A stretch of DNA of 64,000 bases. It comes from Sesamum alatum (lineage: Eukaryota; Streptophyta; Magnoliopsida; Lamiales; Pedaliaceae). Positions 1 to 11,439 of the stretch are shown here, piece by piece. Location: contig JACGWO010000003.1 of the NCBI GenBank assembly GCA_034509735.1, positions 38,734,873 to 38,798,872 of the forward strand, in the 5' to 3' direction. The notes under the pieces were generated by a model that searched no databases, was not told the origin of the DNA, and was given only the letters and a program-made list of their open reading frames with translations. The stretch's first letter is position 1. The number at the start of each line of letters is the position of its first letter. Both the position numbers and the translations under genes were made by a program.

Positions 1-1
1 A

Positions 2-766
2 ATGTCTGACTCAAAACCATCATCTGTTCCTCTGGCTGCTCATTTTAAACTCAGTAAAGACCAAAGTCCTAAGAATAAGCAAGAAGAGGAACAAATGAAC
101 AAAATACCATACTCAAATGCTATAGAATCTGTTATGTATTTAATGATCAGCACTCGACCTGATATAGCATATGCAGTAAGTTGTCTTAGCAGGTACATGT
201 CCAATGCAGGCCTGCCTCATTGGGAAGCACTTAAGTGTCTGCTAAGGTACTCAAAGGGATCTCTTGAAAAGGGAATAAAATTTTCAAAACATCCTAAAGG
301 AACTTGTTTGGTTGGCTATGTAGATTCCAACTATGCCAATGACAAGGACAATAGAAAGTCCACCACATCCTATGTGTTTACTTTATGTGGTTCATGCATT
401 AGTTGGAAGTCCCAATTACAACATATCGTTGCATTGTCTACAACTGAGGCTGAGTATATTGCTACAACCGAGGCATTCAAAGAAGCAACATGGTTAGAAG
501 GATTATTAAAGGAAATTGGTTTTCTGAGAGAAAAAGTTGTTATATTTTCTGATAGTCAATCAGGAATCCAACTGTGCAAGAATCCTGTGTTTCATGATAG
601 AACCATACACATCGATGTTAGGTATCACTTCATTCGAGATATAGTTGGAAGAGATGTCATTAAGCTGGAAAAGATAAAATCTGAATGTAATCCTGCAGAT
701 ATGGGAACAAAGTGTCTTACTGTAGAAAAATTCAAAACATGCTTGGAGATTTTGAATTTACTCTAA
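2..766 (+). CDS. Ty1/copia polyprotein, C-terminal end (RT tail and RNase H)
   Basis: This is the last 254 residues of a Copia retrotransposon polyprotein; the rest lies left of the window. The first third ends the reverse-transcriptase region (TRPDIAYAVSCLSRYMSNAG, around residues 51-70). RNase H follows, with its acidic residues in GYVDSNYA (about 105-112), STTEAEY (about 145-151) and SDSQSGI (about 183-189), then the conserved RTIHIDVRYHFIRD and the NPADMGTK tail. RNase H removes the RNA template during reverse transcription in the virus-like particle. The frame is open to a natural stop just before the polypurine tract, so this end is intact. The motif set resembles the Tork/Tnt1 lineage, but that assignment is from memory. 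The first Met is a window-edge artefact, not a start codon. Confidence 0.93.
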   Translation: MSDSKPSSVPLAAHFKLSKDQSPKNKQEEEQMNKIPYSNAIESVMYLMISTRPDIAYAVSCLSRYMSNAGLPHWEALKCLLRYSKGSLEKGIKFSKHPKGTCLVGYVDSNYANDKDNRKSTTSYVFTLCGSCISWKSQLQHIVALSTTEAEYIATTEAFKEATWLEGLLKEIGFLREKVVIFSDSQSGIQLCKNPVFHDRTIHIDVRYHFIRDIVGRDVIKLEKIKSECNPADMGTKCLTVEKFKTCLEILNLL

Positions 767-891
767 CTACTGTCAGTACTAACTTCTTTGTTTTTGTAGG
801 TACCAAAAACAGTCCTAGAAAAGTTACGGCAATGATGAAATACCCTGATCCAAAATAAAAAGGACTGACTCTCATTGAGGGTCCATGGTCC

Positions 892-902
892 AAGGTGGAG
901 AT
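892..902 (+). promoter_or_regulatory. Polypurine tract of the Copia element
   Basis: The purine-rich run AAGGTGGAGAT lies directly before the TG of the LTR, where plus-strand DNA synthesis is primed in LTR retrotransposons. The 125 bases between the polyprotein stop and this tract are 3' untranslated element sequence. Confidence 0.7.
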
Positions 903-1631
903 TGTTGGAAATGGCCCAAGTTCCCTCAATAAGGTTCAGCCCAATCGCCCCCTGGCCCAACCTGGATGGCTTGATTATTTAGTGTGTTCGAAACCCAAGC
1001 CCACTTGCCCAACTTCCTTCCCCTCTTATAATAGTCTGTTGACCGATTTGTTCTAACCCTAAGTGGCTCCTCTTCTTCTCCACCTCCCTTCTTCTCTGTG
1101 ATATTCCCAACCCCTCGAAACCATGTCTCCTATAGTTTTCTCCATCGCCGCCGTGATTCGCCTCTGTTGGCGAATCAACACTTCATCCCTCCTCCACTAT
1201 AAAGTCTCTCCTCTTCTCCTGGCAGATATAACCTGAACCTTCCTTTTTCCCTTCTCTCTCTCCTGAGTTCTAAAACCTCTGATCAGTTCGAACCTTCTTT
1301 GTGATAGCTTTGTGCTAACCTCTGTGGAAAGGTTGCCTAAATAGGTCTTCTGAGTTCGGTGCCTTTGTGGTACTTGAGTAATCAAAGCAACCAGTTGGGC
1401 AACCGGCGTTTGGGGACGAGGGCTGACCCACCTGGATCAGGGAACCCTGAGCCGATTCTAAAAGTGCTAAGTGCCGGGTTTGATTTTTGTGTCTACAGTT
1501 TTCTGTTTAAAGTTTTTTCAAATCTCCCCCGATCTGTAATTTTAAAAGGGGTTTCTGAAACCCTAATTCCCACCTGTAAAATACTTTATGTTCTGCTCTA
1601 GTGTTTGTCACTGGAGGACTTCGGTCCAACA
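903..1631 (+). repeat. 3' LTR of the Copia element
   Basis: A 729-bp LTR starts TGTTGGA and ends TCCAACA, a perfect 7-bp terminal inverted repeat with TG...CA ends. It begins right after the polypurine tract. A TATA-like TTATAATAG near 1025 is followed by a pyrimidine-rich leader (1051-1100), fitting a U3/R boundary. The paralogous duplicate near 14355 reads ATGTCAAT with no element, so it is an empty site. ATGTC after 1631 is the likely 5-bp target duplication; its partner lies outside the window. Confidence 0.9.
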
Positions 1632-2884
1632 ATGTCAATGAAATAATTTTTTAATTCATTCCTTATCCTTAAAGAATGAGATTAGTTTTAGAATTTAACT
1701 ACAGTCTATATTTGGATAATCGTAAATTCAAACGTCATAATTATTTAAAAAACAATTATTTTAATATCATTTATCTCATAATCAATTATTTTAAAATCAA
1801 TTGCAACTATTGACTATTTTGAAACAAACTCAAAACGTTCGCTATAACAGAGCTTTCCCCCCTATCCCTATGCTCCGGTCGAGCAGAGAAATATCAAAAT
1901 CAACAAAAAAATCTATCATACTCCCTCTTCATTCTTTACATATCAAATCTATCAAATTATGCATAATCACATATTTGATTCATAATATTAGATCCCGATA
2001 TTAATACCGTAAAATAGGATTAAAAAAATTCTTCGGTATATGTCCTTATAAAATATGTGCATGATTAAAAGAATATATTTTAAATTATAATAATTTAATA
2101 ATAAAATATAATAAAAATATTACTTCATTTTTTTTGGGACTTTTAAAAATATTTAAATTTTGATTAGTTATCAAAATTTCAGAAAGTAGTTTTTTGGCCA
2201 TTTTTTTATAATATTTTTTTAAAAAATTAAACATTCATTCTCTTTTTTTTTTTTTTTTTAGTTTTTTTATCATTGAATGTTTATTTTGCACTCTCCTTCT
2301 TAAAATAGGATTAAAAGATTTTATTCTTATATGCCCTTACTTTTCAAATACATGCATGCTTAAAAGAATGTACTTCAAATTATAATAAAAAATATTACTT
2401 TATTTTTTTTTTAGACTTTCGAAAAAAAATGAGTTTTGATTAGTTATTAACTTTCAAAAGCAAAGTTTTCCCATACTTTTATAATATTTTGTTAAAAAAA
2501 TTAAAGATTCGTCCTTCTTTTTTATTGAATGTCTGTTTTAGACTTCTGCTTCATATAAATGCAGAAATAATAACGAAATATTCCATAAGAATTATTATTT
2601 TAAAAATTGTATTTCAATCAAGTTTTTATATTTTGTAATTATTCACAAGCTATAATGTTTAAAAACAAATAACTTAAAAAGTGATACCCTTAATAGTCAT
2701 TTTATTTTCAATCATACTTTGTAATCCCTTTAACCAAACACTATATCATATTATCACATGGAATATCATAATATAATACGTCAAACCAATACTGTATAAT
2801 GGATCATGATATTAACTATCATTTCATTTTCTATCCCACCAAATCCTTTCATGCATAATCCTATCACACAAACCAAACAAGGCC
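1632..2884. other. AT-rich intergenic DNA, left part duplicated at 14345-14620
   Basis: I see no gene here. Positions 1632-1960 align with 14345-14620 and 14975-15020, showing that the A/B duplication extends at least this far left. The rest is T-tract and A-tract rich, with two diverged copies of a block of about 300 bp (near 2010-2270 and 2300-2530). Confidence 0.7.
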
Positions 2885-3056
2885 ACAGCGTCGAGACATA
2901 GTTTGATATTTATAGTGCTTTTGCTTCCTATAAAAATAACATCAAACATATTTTCAATCATTTTAAACACTTTTGCATAATTCGACATTTACAAATTCCC
3001 ACTAGTCTTTCCCGACTGCCACAAAATTTCCAGCACTGTAGTTTGCACAATCAGCG
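2885..3056 (+). promoter_or_regulatory. Core promoter and 5' UTR of ankyrin copy A
   Basis: CTATAAAAATA at 2928-2938 is a good TATA box about 125 bp before the ATG. The same block precedes copy B (TATA at 16345-16352). Just before the ATG is TTTGCACAATCAGCG, a leader shared with variation by copies B, D, E and F. Confidence 0.65.
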
Positions 3057-3442
3057 ATGGCTTCCTCAAGCATGCAGCCATGGGCGTCAACAACAGTTAA
3101 TGCGGCAAATTTCGTACCCACAAAGTCTCTGGTTTGGCTACACGAGTACCAATTACCGAGCCTGGAGAGAACGGATGCGTTGCATTTTCCAGAGCCAAGG
3201 ATTGCTTGGTTTCATTGACGGCACCAACCCGCCGCCGCCCGAGACTGTCGCTGATGCAACGACGGCGGCGGCCGTCAAGAACCCAGATTACGATCGGTGG
3301 AGCAGAACTGATGCCGTTGTCAAGGGATGGATTTTGTGTTCAGTCTACGAAGACGTCATTTACGAAGGGATGGGCTTCAAAACTTCCAGAGACGTTTGGT
3401 TGGAGCTGGAAAACAAGTTCACACAGCCCCATGCCAGTTGGG
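3057..3442 (+). pseudogene. Copy A exon 1: Copia-Gag-like domain, one frameshift
   Basis: The ATG at 3057 opens MASSSMQPWASTTVNAANF, then an extra T near 3126 shifts the frame. The downstream frame continues with NYRAWRERMRCIF, QSQGLLGFIDGTNPPPPE, VVKGWILCSVYEDVIYEGMG and KTSRDVWLELENKF. That order (NYxxW, LLGFIDG, GWILCS, SRDVWLELE) is the layout of the N-terminal Gag domain of plant Copia elements. The donor G^GTACTT after 3442 leaves phase 1 once the extra base is discounted, matching copies B and C. Copy C lacks the extra base, so it is either a recent mutation or a sequencing error. Confidence 0.8.
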
Positions 3443-3484
3443 GTACTTCCCTTTTCCAAACTTTTCGTATGTGGGTGGGAAAAT

Positions 3485-3960
3485 AATATTTTTTGACCCA
3501 TAAATTTGGCCAATTTTATTTTTGTTCTTATTCGTTACCAAATTGAAATTTTAGGTCTCATAATTTACAAATATTTATACTTTTGATTCTCATTCACTTT
3601 TTTGTTTTTTTTAATGGCGTCAGCCACACGTCTAGTACGTGGTCGTTAGTATTTTTGGCTAGAAAAAATTGACTTGTTTTTCAACTTGACAATACTTTGG
3701 TGGCGAGGGGGAATATAACTATTTTGAGGAGGAAAAATAAATTTTGGAGGAAATTAAGGCAATGAAAGGGGATTTCCCTCTACTATAATAAAAATTGTAT
3801 TTTTCCTCCAATCAAAAATACTTAAAAAACAAACGAAAAATTGAATAAGGACCAAAAATATGAATTTTTGTAAGTTACGGGACCAAAAATGTTAATTCCA
3901 TAATGAATGAGATCTAAAGTAAAAAGAACCCAACTTATGGAACAAAAAATACTATTTCTC
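3485..3960. repeat. Palindromic element in intron 1 of copy A
   Basis: The left arm (TTTTTTGACCCATAAATTTG) is matched inverted by the right arm (CTTATGGAACAAAAAATACT). The same element lies in copy B at about 16912-17212, so it predates the duplication. Noncoding and MITE-like. Confidence 0.6.
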
Positions 3961-4149
3961 TGCTTTCGTATTTATGAACTACATTTCTAACAAAATATTG
4001 CATTCTTTTACTTTTTTCTTTTTTGGGATTTTACAATAAAGTTTAAAATCCTATAATATTTATTAAAAATATGATCCAACAGAAGTATATTTTAAAGTAA
4101 TATTTTAAAAGAACTGAGAACTTTTATCTAATTTTTTCGGTTATTTGTT

Positions 4150-4620
4150 AGGTAGTGCATAGAATTCATCATATTTTAATATTAATGACAATTTTTTAAG
4201 ATTGTTATTAAATATATATATATATATTAATTAACAATAATTTGGATTTGGCCATAATATAATAATAAGGGGAAAAATATCATTATAAATAATTAGTGAG
4301 ACGTCTATAATGACAATTTAGTGATAACACCTCTACATTGGTAACAAATAATTATTGTTACTAGATGTCATGATATCTGAGTCATTATAGTTGTCTTTAG
4401 TGACAACTTTACATGCAATTTTTTCTCACTATTTTTTACTAAAATAAATTTTACAAATAATTATGACAGCCAACACTATAAAGTTTACTATTGTGAAAAA
4501 AATATTTTTTTTGTTGTTAAATATATATACTTAGTGATAATATTAAAATTGTCACTTAAAATTTTTGTGACTAATTTTCTCTTTTTTATTCTGGTGATAC
4601 TTTTTCATTAATAAATTTCT
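4150..4620. mobile_element. Degenerate CACTA-like MITE sequence, shared by A and B
   Basis: Rich in repeated AGTGACAA/TTGTCACT subterminal words, like the clean CACTA MITE at 55454-55898. The right edge is a decayed TTCTGGTGA in A and TTCTAGTGA in B (about 19577). Copy B has the same block at about 17395-17535 and 19267-19590, split by a Helitron chain. Confidence 0.45.
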
Positions 4621-6960
4621 TCACCAGTGCCTAATTTTTTTCACTTTAGTCCTTCATATATCAGATATATTGTATTAATAGTCCCTCACCTTTTAAATAA
4701 GTTTTTAATCTAACAAAATCTAAATAGAAAATTAGTTCAACCACTGAGAGATTGAATTAGAAAAACTCATATACTTTAATAATCTGCCAATAATTTAAAA
4801 ACTCATATGCTTCAATATTTCTATTTTTTATTAGACTAGGAAGCATGACGTGCGTTGCACGTGTAAAAATATATTTTTAGAGTTAAATATATCATTTATA
4901 GTTAGCTATAAAAAAGATTAAGTTCATAATATTATTTATATTTTAGTCATTGAAATATTAATATATACAATTATATTAATAATTGTTATTTTAATTAATA
5001 AGAAAATTATTAATTCTATTATTTGTAATTCACGTCTAAATTTAATTGGTTCTATTAAATGAAAAATATTCCCAAAATTGAAATTTGCATTTCGTATTCA
5101 CTAATGGTTATATTTATTATCTTGAATTACACCAATTATTAATACAAAAATGAAAATAATATTAAAAATCCAGTGTTAAAATAAAATTAATTAGTCCAAG
5201 CTCCTTCAAGTTATTTTTACAATAAATATTCCAGTTAATAAAATTGTTCATTTTTTATTTGTAGGTTTATTATGCTTATTTGCTATTTTTTAACTTTTTT
5301 TTTGTTATATTATCACTGTTTTATGTTATAGTTTTTTTTTAACTACTATATCTTCAATGTCATTTATTTTCAATTTCTTTACAACGAATGATTTCAATCT
5401 AATTATTTATTAACTATTATTAATAAAAATATAATTAACCTGATTGGATCTTAAACTCATTGTTTGTATTCCCTGGTCTTATAAAGTATTTTAATTATAT
5501 TTTAGTATCAATTTTCAAATAATATTACCAAAGTATTGTTCATATTCTTTATTAACTTCTAAATTCTAAAATAATGTTCCATATTGTTTCTCATTTAATT
5601 ATATGTATTCGATTGGCATAATATATATCTTATTCAATAATATATTGTGTTGCAACTTAATCTTTTATATTTTATTTATTGTTGTAATACTTTTATATGC
5701 TATTAATATGAAAAGTAATAGATGTAGAAGTAATAATACATATTCACGATTATGTAATATTAAAAAATTAAGTAATAAGAGATTAATTCCCTCAATAGTT
5801 GAATTTTTATAAGCAATTTTAATTTTATAATAAAATTAGTGCTTTTTTTATTTCATATATCAATTTTTATATTAGCACTGATCATACTTTTTTAAGTTAG
5901 TTTTATAAATTTATTCCTGAAAATATATATTTCTCTTTGGGTTTTTTGTTTATCATCTCTTAATTCTAATTTTAATATTTTAATCAACTCATTTTCTATT
6001 TTTTTTTGGTTACTAAGTTGATTCTCAACAAATTTGTTAATTTGCCTAATATGAAAATATAACTATACAATTGGAATTTAGTCTTAATTAACTAATGTGT
6101 ACTAATACAATTTAATTTTTTTAATTTTAATTTTAATTCTTATCGTAATTTTAAATAAATCCTTACTATCGATCGTTTTTATTATTATTTTACTTCTATG
6201 ATATTGTGAAAAGATAAACTGAAGTAATGTATACTTTCATATTTGAAAAAGTACTTTATTAATTATGCTCGATCTATCCCTTAGTTCTATTTATATAAAA
6301 AGGCTAATATGTTGGATTCGATTTTAATAATTAGATTTATTATACATTCTAAAATACTTTAAAAAATTTATAGATTGTGGTGTTATTTATTTTATTATAA
6401 GTCAAAAATAAAAATATAAGGAAATAACAATTCAGTCTGCAATTAACATGTTAATGTGCTATTTTTGAAATTTTACTTTTAAATAGTATTTTTTAATATT
6501 TTTTCGCTAATTTATATTAACGTATTGCGTATTTCATGTAATATAGTAGGCAATGCTATAATTTTCTCTTTTGTTACTTTTTATCAATATCTTTTACTTC
6601 TAGTGTTTTTTTTTTTAATTCATTCATGATGTTATATTAATTTTTAATTTTTTTAATGTTTAAACCCTTTTAAAGTATCAAATAGTTCTATTTATCTTAT
6701 GAAGAGCTATAATTATGTAACTAGTATTTACTACTCTATGAGGTCTTGAATTCAATTATTTACTATATTACTATTTAGAGTTCTTTAATTTAAATGCCTT
6801 GGGGTTGGGGAGATAGACGGTTTTGTTGGAACTCTTCCTACAGTGTAAAAAATCATAGAAAAGCTGTTTTTGCTACGCGTTTCTTAGCACACAAAACAAA
6901 AAAAAAAATGATAGCAAGAAGCATATTTTCTTATAGTTTTCTTTAATCTCAATGCATTTG

Positions 6961-6974
6961 GGGGGGGGGGGGGG
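6961..6974 (+). repeat. Poly(G) run of 14
   Basis: Fourteen consecutive G inside the Helitron. Comparable runs are at 10550-10561 (G) and 14297-14311 (C). Such runs are prone to length error in sequencing. Confidence 0.9.
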
Positions 6975-7127
6975 CATGGTGCTTCTTACCTATTAATATT
7001 AAAATAAAGTCAACCAATTAGAAGTCACTCTTTTCAAAATTTTCAACCGTAGTTCGAATTTTGTTCAGATTGATAATTTTTACTTGCAATTAAATTTTGA
7101 TATTTATTCATTATTATACATATTATT

Positions 7128-7467
7128 GGCAAAATTACACTTTTTGGTCCCATAGGATTGAGGGGTCAACACTTTTGGTCCCGTGCTTCCTGAAATGACC
7201 AATTTAGTCCCAAAATTGATAATTTTCAACACTTTTGGTCCAGTGCTTCCTGAAACGACCAATTTAGTCCCAAAATTGAGAATTTCCGACACATTTGGTC
7301 CCACTAACGGCGAGACGTTTGCCGTTAATATTTTTTTACGAAAATCGTCTAATGGGACCAAATGAGTCAAAAATTCCCAAATTTGGGACTAAATTAGTCA
7401 TTTCAGGAAGCGCGGGACCAAGGATGTTGACCCCCAAGTTTTATGGGACCAAAAGTGTAATTTTACC
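7128..7467. mobile_element. Palindromic Mutator-like MITE with 9-bp TSD
   Basis: Begins GGCAAAATTACACTTT and ends AAAGTGTAATTTTACC, flanked by the 9-bp direct repeat CATATTATT (7119-7127 and 7468-7476). Both arms carry TTTGGTCCC-type words. Nested inside the 3-kb Helitron, so younger than it. Confidence 0.85.
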
Positions 7468-7834
7468 CATATTATTAGATAGATTTTAGTTTAAATTAGT
7501 GTTTTATATATTATTCATGTGTTATTTATTTTAAAGTTTAATGTGCCATAGTATATTGAAATTTTCTTAGAACAATTAAGATTACTTCTAGCAAAGTAAT
7601 TGCATTGAAATATTATTGGCATATTTATTTATTTAGTTTGATATATTTACTCATTCTCTAAGTAATTTAAAACAAATAGGACTACTAAATAGATTTTTTT
7701 TCTATAGAATTTTATTCTTTTATAACTAATTTTTATTTATTAATATTAAAAAGAGCACTTAAGTAAGGGTGTAGTTGTCCTTTAACAATGGGGAACAAAC
7801 ACTTATAAATTCATACTTTTATATATAGTATAGA

Positions 7835-8348
7835 TAAATAAATAAAAAATCATCAATTTATGTAATTTTTCAAACAACAAGAAGGTATTTATACTTATAC
7901 CAAATCTCAGGAAAAGTAGTTGTAATTTACCGTTTACCAAATCATGAAACCATTCTAGAGACATTGAAGTGGAACAATTACATTGTAAAATGTGGATTTA
8001 AGCTTCTCATGAAAATTTCATAGACTCCAGAAAATCCAGAAAGAAGGTTTGCTTGTTGTCCGCATACCCTTTTTTCCAGACTTAATACCTAAACCAACAA
8101 AAAATATGCATTTTGCTTCCATGTGATATTGATAATATGTGAAAATCCTCATGTGAGGAAAAAAATTAACAGTAATTTATCCTCCTATGATTTTAAAAAT
8201 AGGGAGAAAACCCCCATAATAGAGAGAGTGAAATTCATGCGTCATCCTTGCACAGTTCTATGATTTTTAAGGGAAGAAAATTATATCCCCACCCCTCAAC
8301 CAACCCCCTGCTTCCGCCAGCCCATGTCACTGCCTCCCCCAGCCCGTG
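7835..8348. other. Intron 1 of copy A, homologous to 19810-20290
   Basis: No gene. Aligns with copy B between the Helitron and the GC-rich tract, including GAAAGAAGGTTTGCTTGTTG. Ends at the insertion site of the solo LTR. Confidence 0.7.
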
Positions 8349-9953
8349 TGTCACGAACGGACTCTTTTGTCGCAGCAGAATAGCTCTTTTTTCGCCTGTG
8401 ATGCCTCTCAGGTTGCCACTCAACCTTCGACCGGCCTTCATCCATTCGAGTCCTAATGATTTTCCCGTCATGTGTCTTCAACACTCGCAGCTCACCAGCG
8501 CGACATTCGAAACACCTCCCTTTGCGGCACCTTGTGCCTGTGCACTCGCCTATCCGAAATGCCTATGTTCGCCGAGGTCGTGGCCCGCACGCCTTGCGTG
8601 TCTTCATGTCCGACCCCAACTAGCTAGCTCACCATCATATATCTCGCCCACAATCTCAGGTCCTTTCGATACATCTCGCAATGGCTCGAAGCATCCTTGC
8701 TCCTTCTCGGCATTATGGGCCATTCTTGCGCCCATAACGCCCATCGCATGCTCAACGTTCACTCGGTACATAACCGGCGCATGTTTTCGCCATGCCCGTC
8801 TCATATGCCTCGCCCGAGTAGGACAACATCACAAGTCCGTGGCCCAATCCGGATGCCAACATCTCGCATCAATCTCGCACGGCAAGCCCAACATGCCTTC
8901 TTGCCTTTCGGCGTGGCCTCATATTTGCCCACAGCGCGGCGTCGCCCCACGACCGCGTATCTTAGCCAACGGACCCCCGTACATGGCTAGAACCCAATAG
9001 CGCATGTCACAAGTTAGCTCACGAGGTCTTGGAGTGCTTGCCTTGATTGCTCATTCGCCTAGAGGTGTTGCCCCTGATTTCCCGCAGCCCGCGGGGCAAC
9101 CTTGCGCATAGCATGGAACCTCTTGACCCTTTTCCTGTCCAACGTGAGCCATCCTGGCCCCACGCCGCCGTCCGGTTCCCATCCCGTCCGGGGACTTTAG
9201 CCCTCCCTTCGAGGTTCCTAAAGCCGCCCTTGGAGGCCCCAACATGCCCTCAAGGGTTGCTTATTTAGTGCCTTGCTGCACGGAGGAGGCTGGCTGGAGC
9301 TCACCACTGCATGCCCCCCTTATAAAGGTTTTAAAAAGAATTTCCCTAGACATTAAAGTGGCCGAGGAGCGCACCTTTTTGCTATCTCCCTCGTCCGACG
9401 TCCAATCACGTGAAGCTTGAACCGTTTGCGTAGCCTACGACGTCTACATCACAAATCCACGGTTTCAGCCCCATCTGATCATCCATCCTCGGGGAATTTT
9501 CCCTCGCAATATTCTTAACAGCCTTCTCGCCACTGCACTGGCAGGCTCCAAACATCGTCGTCGTTCCTACTCAATCGGAACTGTCTAACTCTGAAACTTG
9601 GTGGAGATGTTCCCAACACTCCACTGAACATACCAGTGAAACAGTTTTGCAAATCTCCAAGGATAAAGCACTCTGCTTCACACATAAATCTCCTACTCGC
9701 GCACATGATGGCGCCCGGTAGTCGCCCTTATACCTCCGTGCCCAAACGTTCATGAAACGACTTCATACTTGGCGGATAGCATCCTCACACATCAAGGGAG
9801 TTCCCATATGAACAGTATTGCGATCCCCAATCGGTAAGAGTCTCCGCTCACTTGCCGTTTGTGCACCTGCGTGCTGGCCGGCATCCCCTTGCCGCCCGCA
9901 CGTCCTCTGCAAGTCACTGCCAACCATCTTGGCTCTAAGGGCGGCAGGTGACA
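8349..9953 (+). mobile_element. Solo LTR, Gypsy-like, 1.6 kb
   Basis: GC-rich insert present in copy A and absent from B. It starts TGTCACGAACGG and ends GCAGGTGACA, so ends are TGTCA...TGACA. It is flanked by CCGTG (8344-8348) and CCATG (9954-9958), a 5-bp duplication with one mismatch; copy B reads AGCCCATGCCATCAAC uninterrupted. A TATA-like CTTATAAAGG lies near 9318. TGTCAC starts are common in Gypsy LTRs, but the superfamily is inferred. The 250-codon frame at 8248-9000 runs from host sequence into the LTR and has no recognisable domain. Confidence 0.8.
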
Positions 9954-10310
9954 CCATGCCATCAACGCCCTTCCCCATGCCATCGCCACCCCCAGCCCCC
10001 ACCCAATGCCATCGCGTGCGTTGCGGCACCTAGTCTAGTCGCTCGACCTCGTTAAGAAGAATGTTCCTCGGTCGCTTCAATCCCGTTTCCACGGCCATCG
10101 TCACCCTAGCCCACGCCATCACCACCGTCTAGCCCATGCCATGGCCGCCCCTCGGGCATCGCAGTGCCAACTCCCACCCACGCCATCGCCGCCGTGGCAC
10201 CCCAGTCCAATCGCCGACTCCGTCCCTGATCGCCTACCCCTTCTCGCCCTTTCCCTGGAATCGCCTCGCGGCCCTTCCTTCCACCAACCCCCAGCGCCAC
10301 CCTCTCTGTC
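9954..10310. repeat. GC-rich CCATGCCATCGCC low-complexity tract (copy A)
   Basis: Degenerate repeats of CCATGCCATCGCC and CCCACCC in a GC-rich island. The same tract in copy B (20190-20645) is uninterrupted. It gives open frames in several phases with no conserved protein, so I call it noncoding. Confidence 0.7.
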
Positions 10311-10801
10311 TATATTATATGTATAATCATAAATATAAAACTTAAATCTATACCATTAACTTGAATTAGGTAAAAATCCACACCATTGATTTTGTTAGTC
10401 AAAACTGAACACTAATCTAACGGTTTTAAATTAATTAAAAGATAGAAAAATAATTTTAAAAATTAAAAAATAAATAAAGAGCGCGTGCACCTCACGCAAC
10501 CGCTGCATTGAAGCGACCTTTTCGCTTCATTTTTTAGAAACACGTCGGGAGGGGGGGGGGGTAAATTGTTGTTTTGTACTTTTATCCCATTATGTTTTAA
10601 ACTCATTGCATTGCATATTATAACTTTAAAAAATAATACAATTTTAGTTACAAACCTTAATTCCAATTAAATTTTTTTACAAAAAAACCACCTAATTTCC
10701 GCTTCGAGTCATAACGGTCCTCGTTGCCCATGCACGTTACTGTCTCTCACACATCAAGAAACCTAACATAGGCAGCCTACATATATTTTCATAATGCACA
10801 G
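10311..10801 (+). other. Intron 1 of copy A before exon 2
   Basis: Aligns with copy B 20650-21242. Copy A has a run of 11-12 G at 10550-10561 that copy B lacks. The sequence ends in ATAATGCACAG, the conserved acceptor of exon 2. Confidence 0.65.
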
Positions 10802-11334
10802 TGCCGACCGTAAATGCGGAACCCAGCGGGACACAAGGGGGAAAGATTTGAAAGAGTACTTGCCACTACACAGAGCTGCACTAAAGGGTGATTGGGAGGC
10901 AGCAAAACAGAATCTTTGACGATGAATCCGGGACGCAAAACAACACGCATTAATGACGTAAAACAAACAGCACTTATCGCTGCTGTTGGGACACAAGGAA
11001 AAGCAATCCATTTCGTTGAGAAGTTGGTTGTAGAAATTGCTGAGGATGCAATAGCTTTCCGCGGATGACATTGTGCAACACTGCCTTGAGTGTTGCTGCA
11101 GCGGTTGGCAACATAGCAGCAGCAACCATTTTTAGTTAACAGAATGCCCAGTTACTTTACATTCGAAACATTTTTTGGTCATTTCCCACTCCAAAAACTG
11201 CAGCTCTACTTGCTCAAAAGAGACGTGCTTGAATACTTGATTTCTGTCACCAAGGCTGATGGTGATCAGAATCCATAACGCTGGCCGGTCGGGACTTTTA
11301 CTTCTTATCTATGTCATTGCTGCTGAATATTTTG
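10802..11334 (+). pseudogene. Copy A exon 2: ankyrin exon with many indels
   Basis: Nearly identical to copy B 21243-21764 apart from scattered one-base changes such as GATGAATCCGGGACGC against GATGATCCGGACGC, and CCATAACGCTGG against CCATACGCTGG. The frame breaks repeatedly. Encodes ankyrin repeats (LPLHRAALKGDWEAAKQ near the start). Confidence 0.8.
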
Positions 11335-11439
11335 TGGTGCGCAGAACATGTTATATAATATAGGTATAGCTGTGTTTTGAAGTTGAACGAAGTTTAATTA
11401 GTGTACTGGATTTATTGATGTTATGTATGTTTCCTACAG

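Larger units (their letters stand above)
4836..7834 (-). mobile_element. Non-autonomous Helitron, 3.0 kb
   Basis: Read on the minus strand it begins TCTATACTATATATAAAAG and ends CTAG, inserted between A and T. Near the 3' end is a 6-bp-stem hairpin (ACGTGC AAC GCACGT) at 4848-4862. Copy B keeps the uninterrupted site near 19810 (ATTAGAGAAATAAAA), which confirms both ends. No Rep/helicase frame is visible, so it is non-autonomous. It contains a nested Mutator-like MITE (7128-7467) and a run of 14 G at 6961-6974. The rest is very AT-rich with no credible gene. Confidence 0.85.

Noticed and set aside
7133..7466. CRISPR-like repeats (TTTGGTCCC words)
   Set aside because: Irregular spacing inside an inverted-repeat MITE in a plant genome.
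8248..9000. 250-codon plus-strand frame
   Set aside because: It starts in host intron sequence and runs into the solo LTR; no domain, and GC-rich sequence gives long frames by chance.
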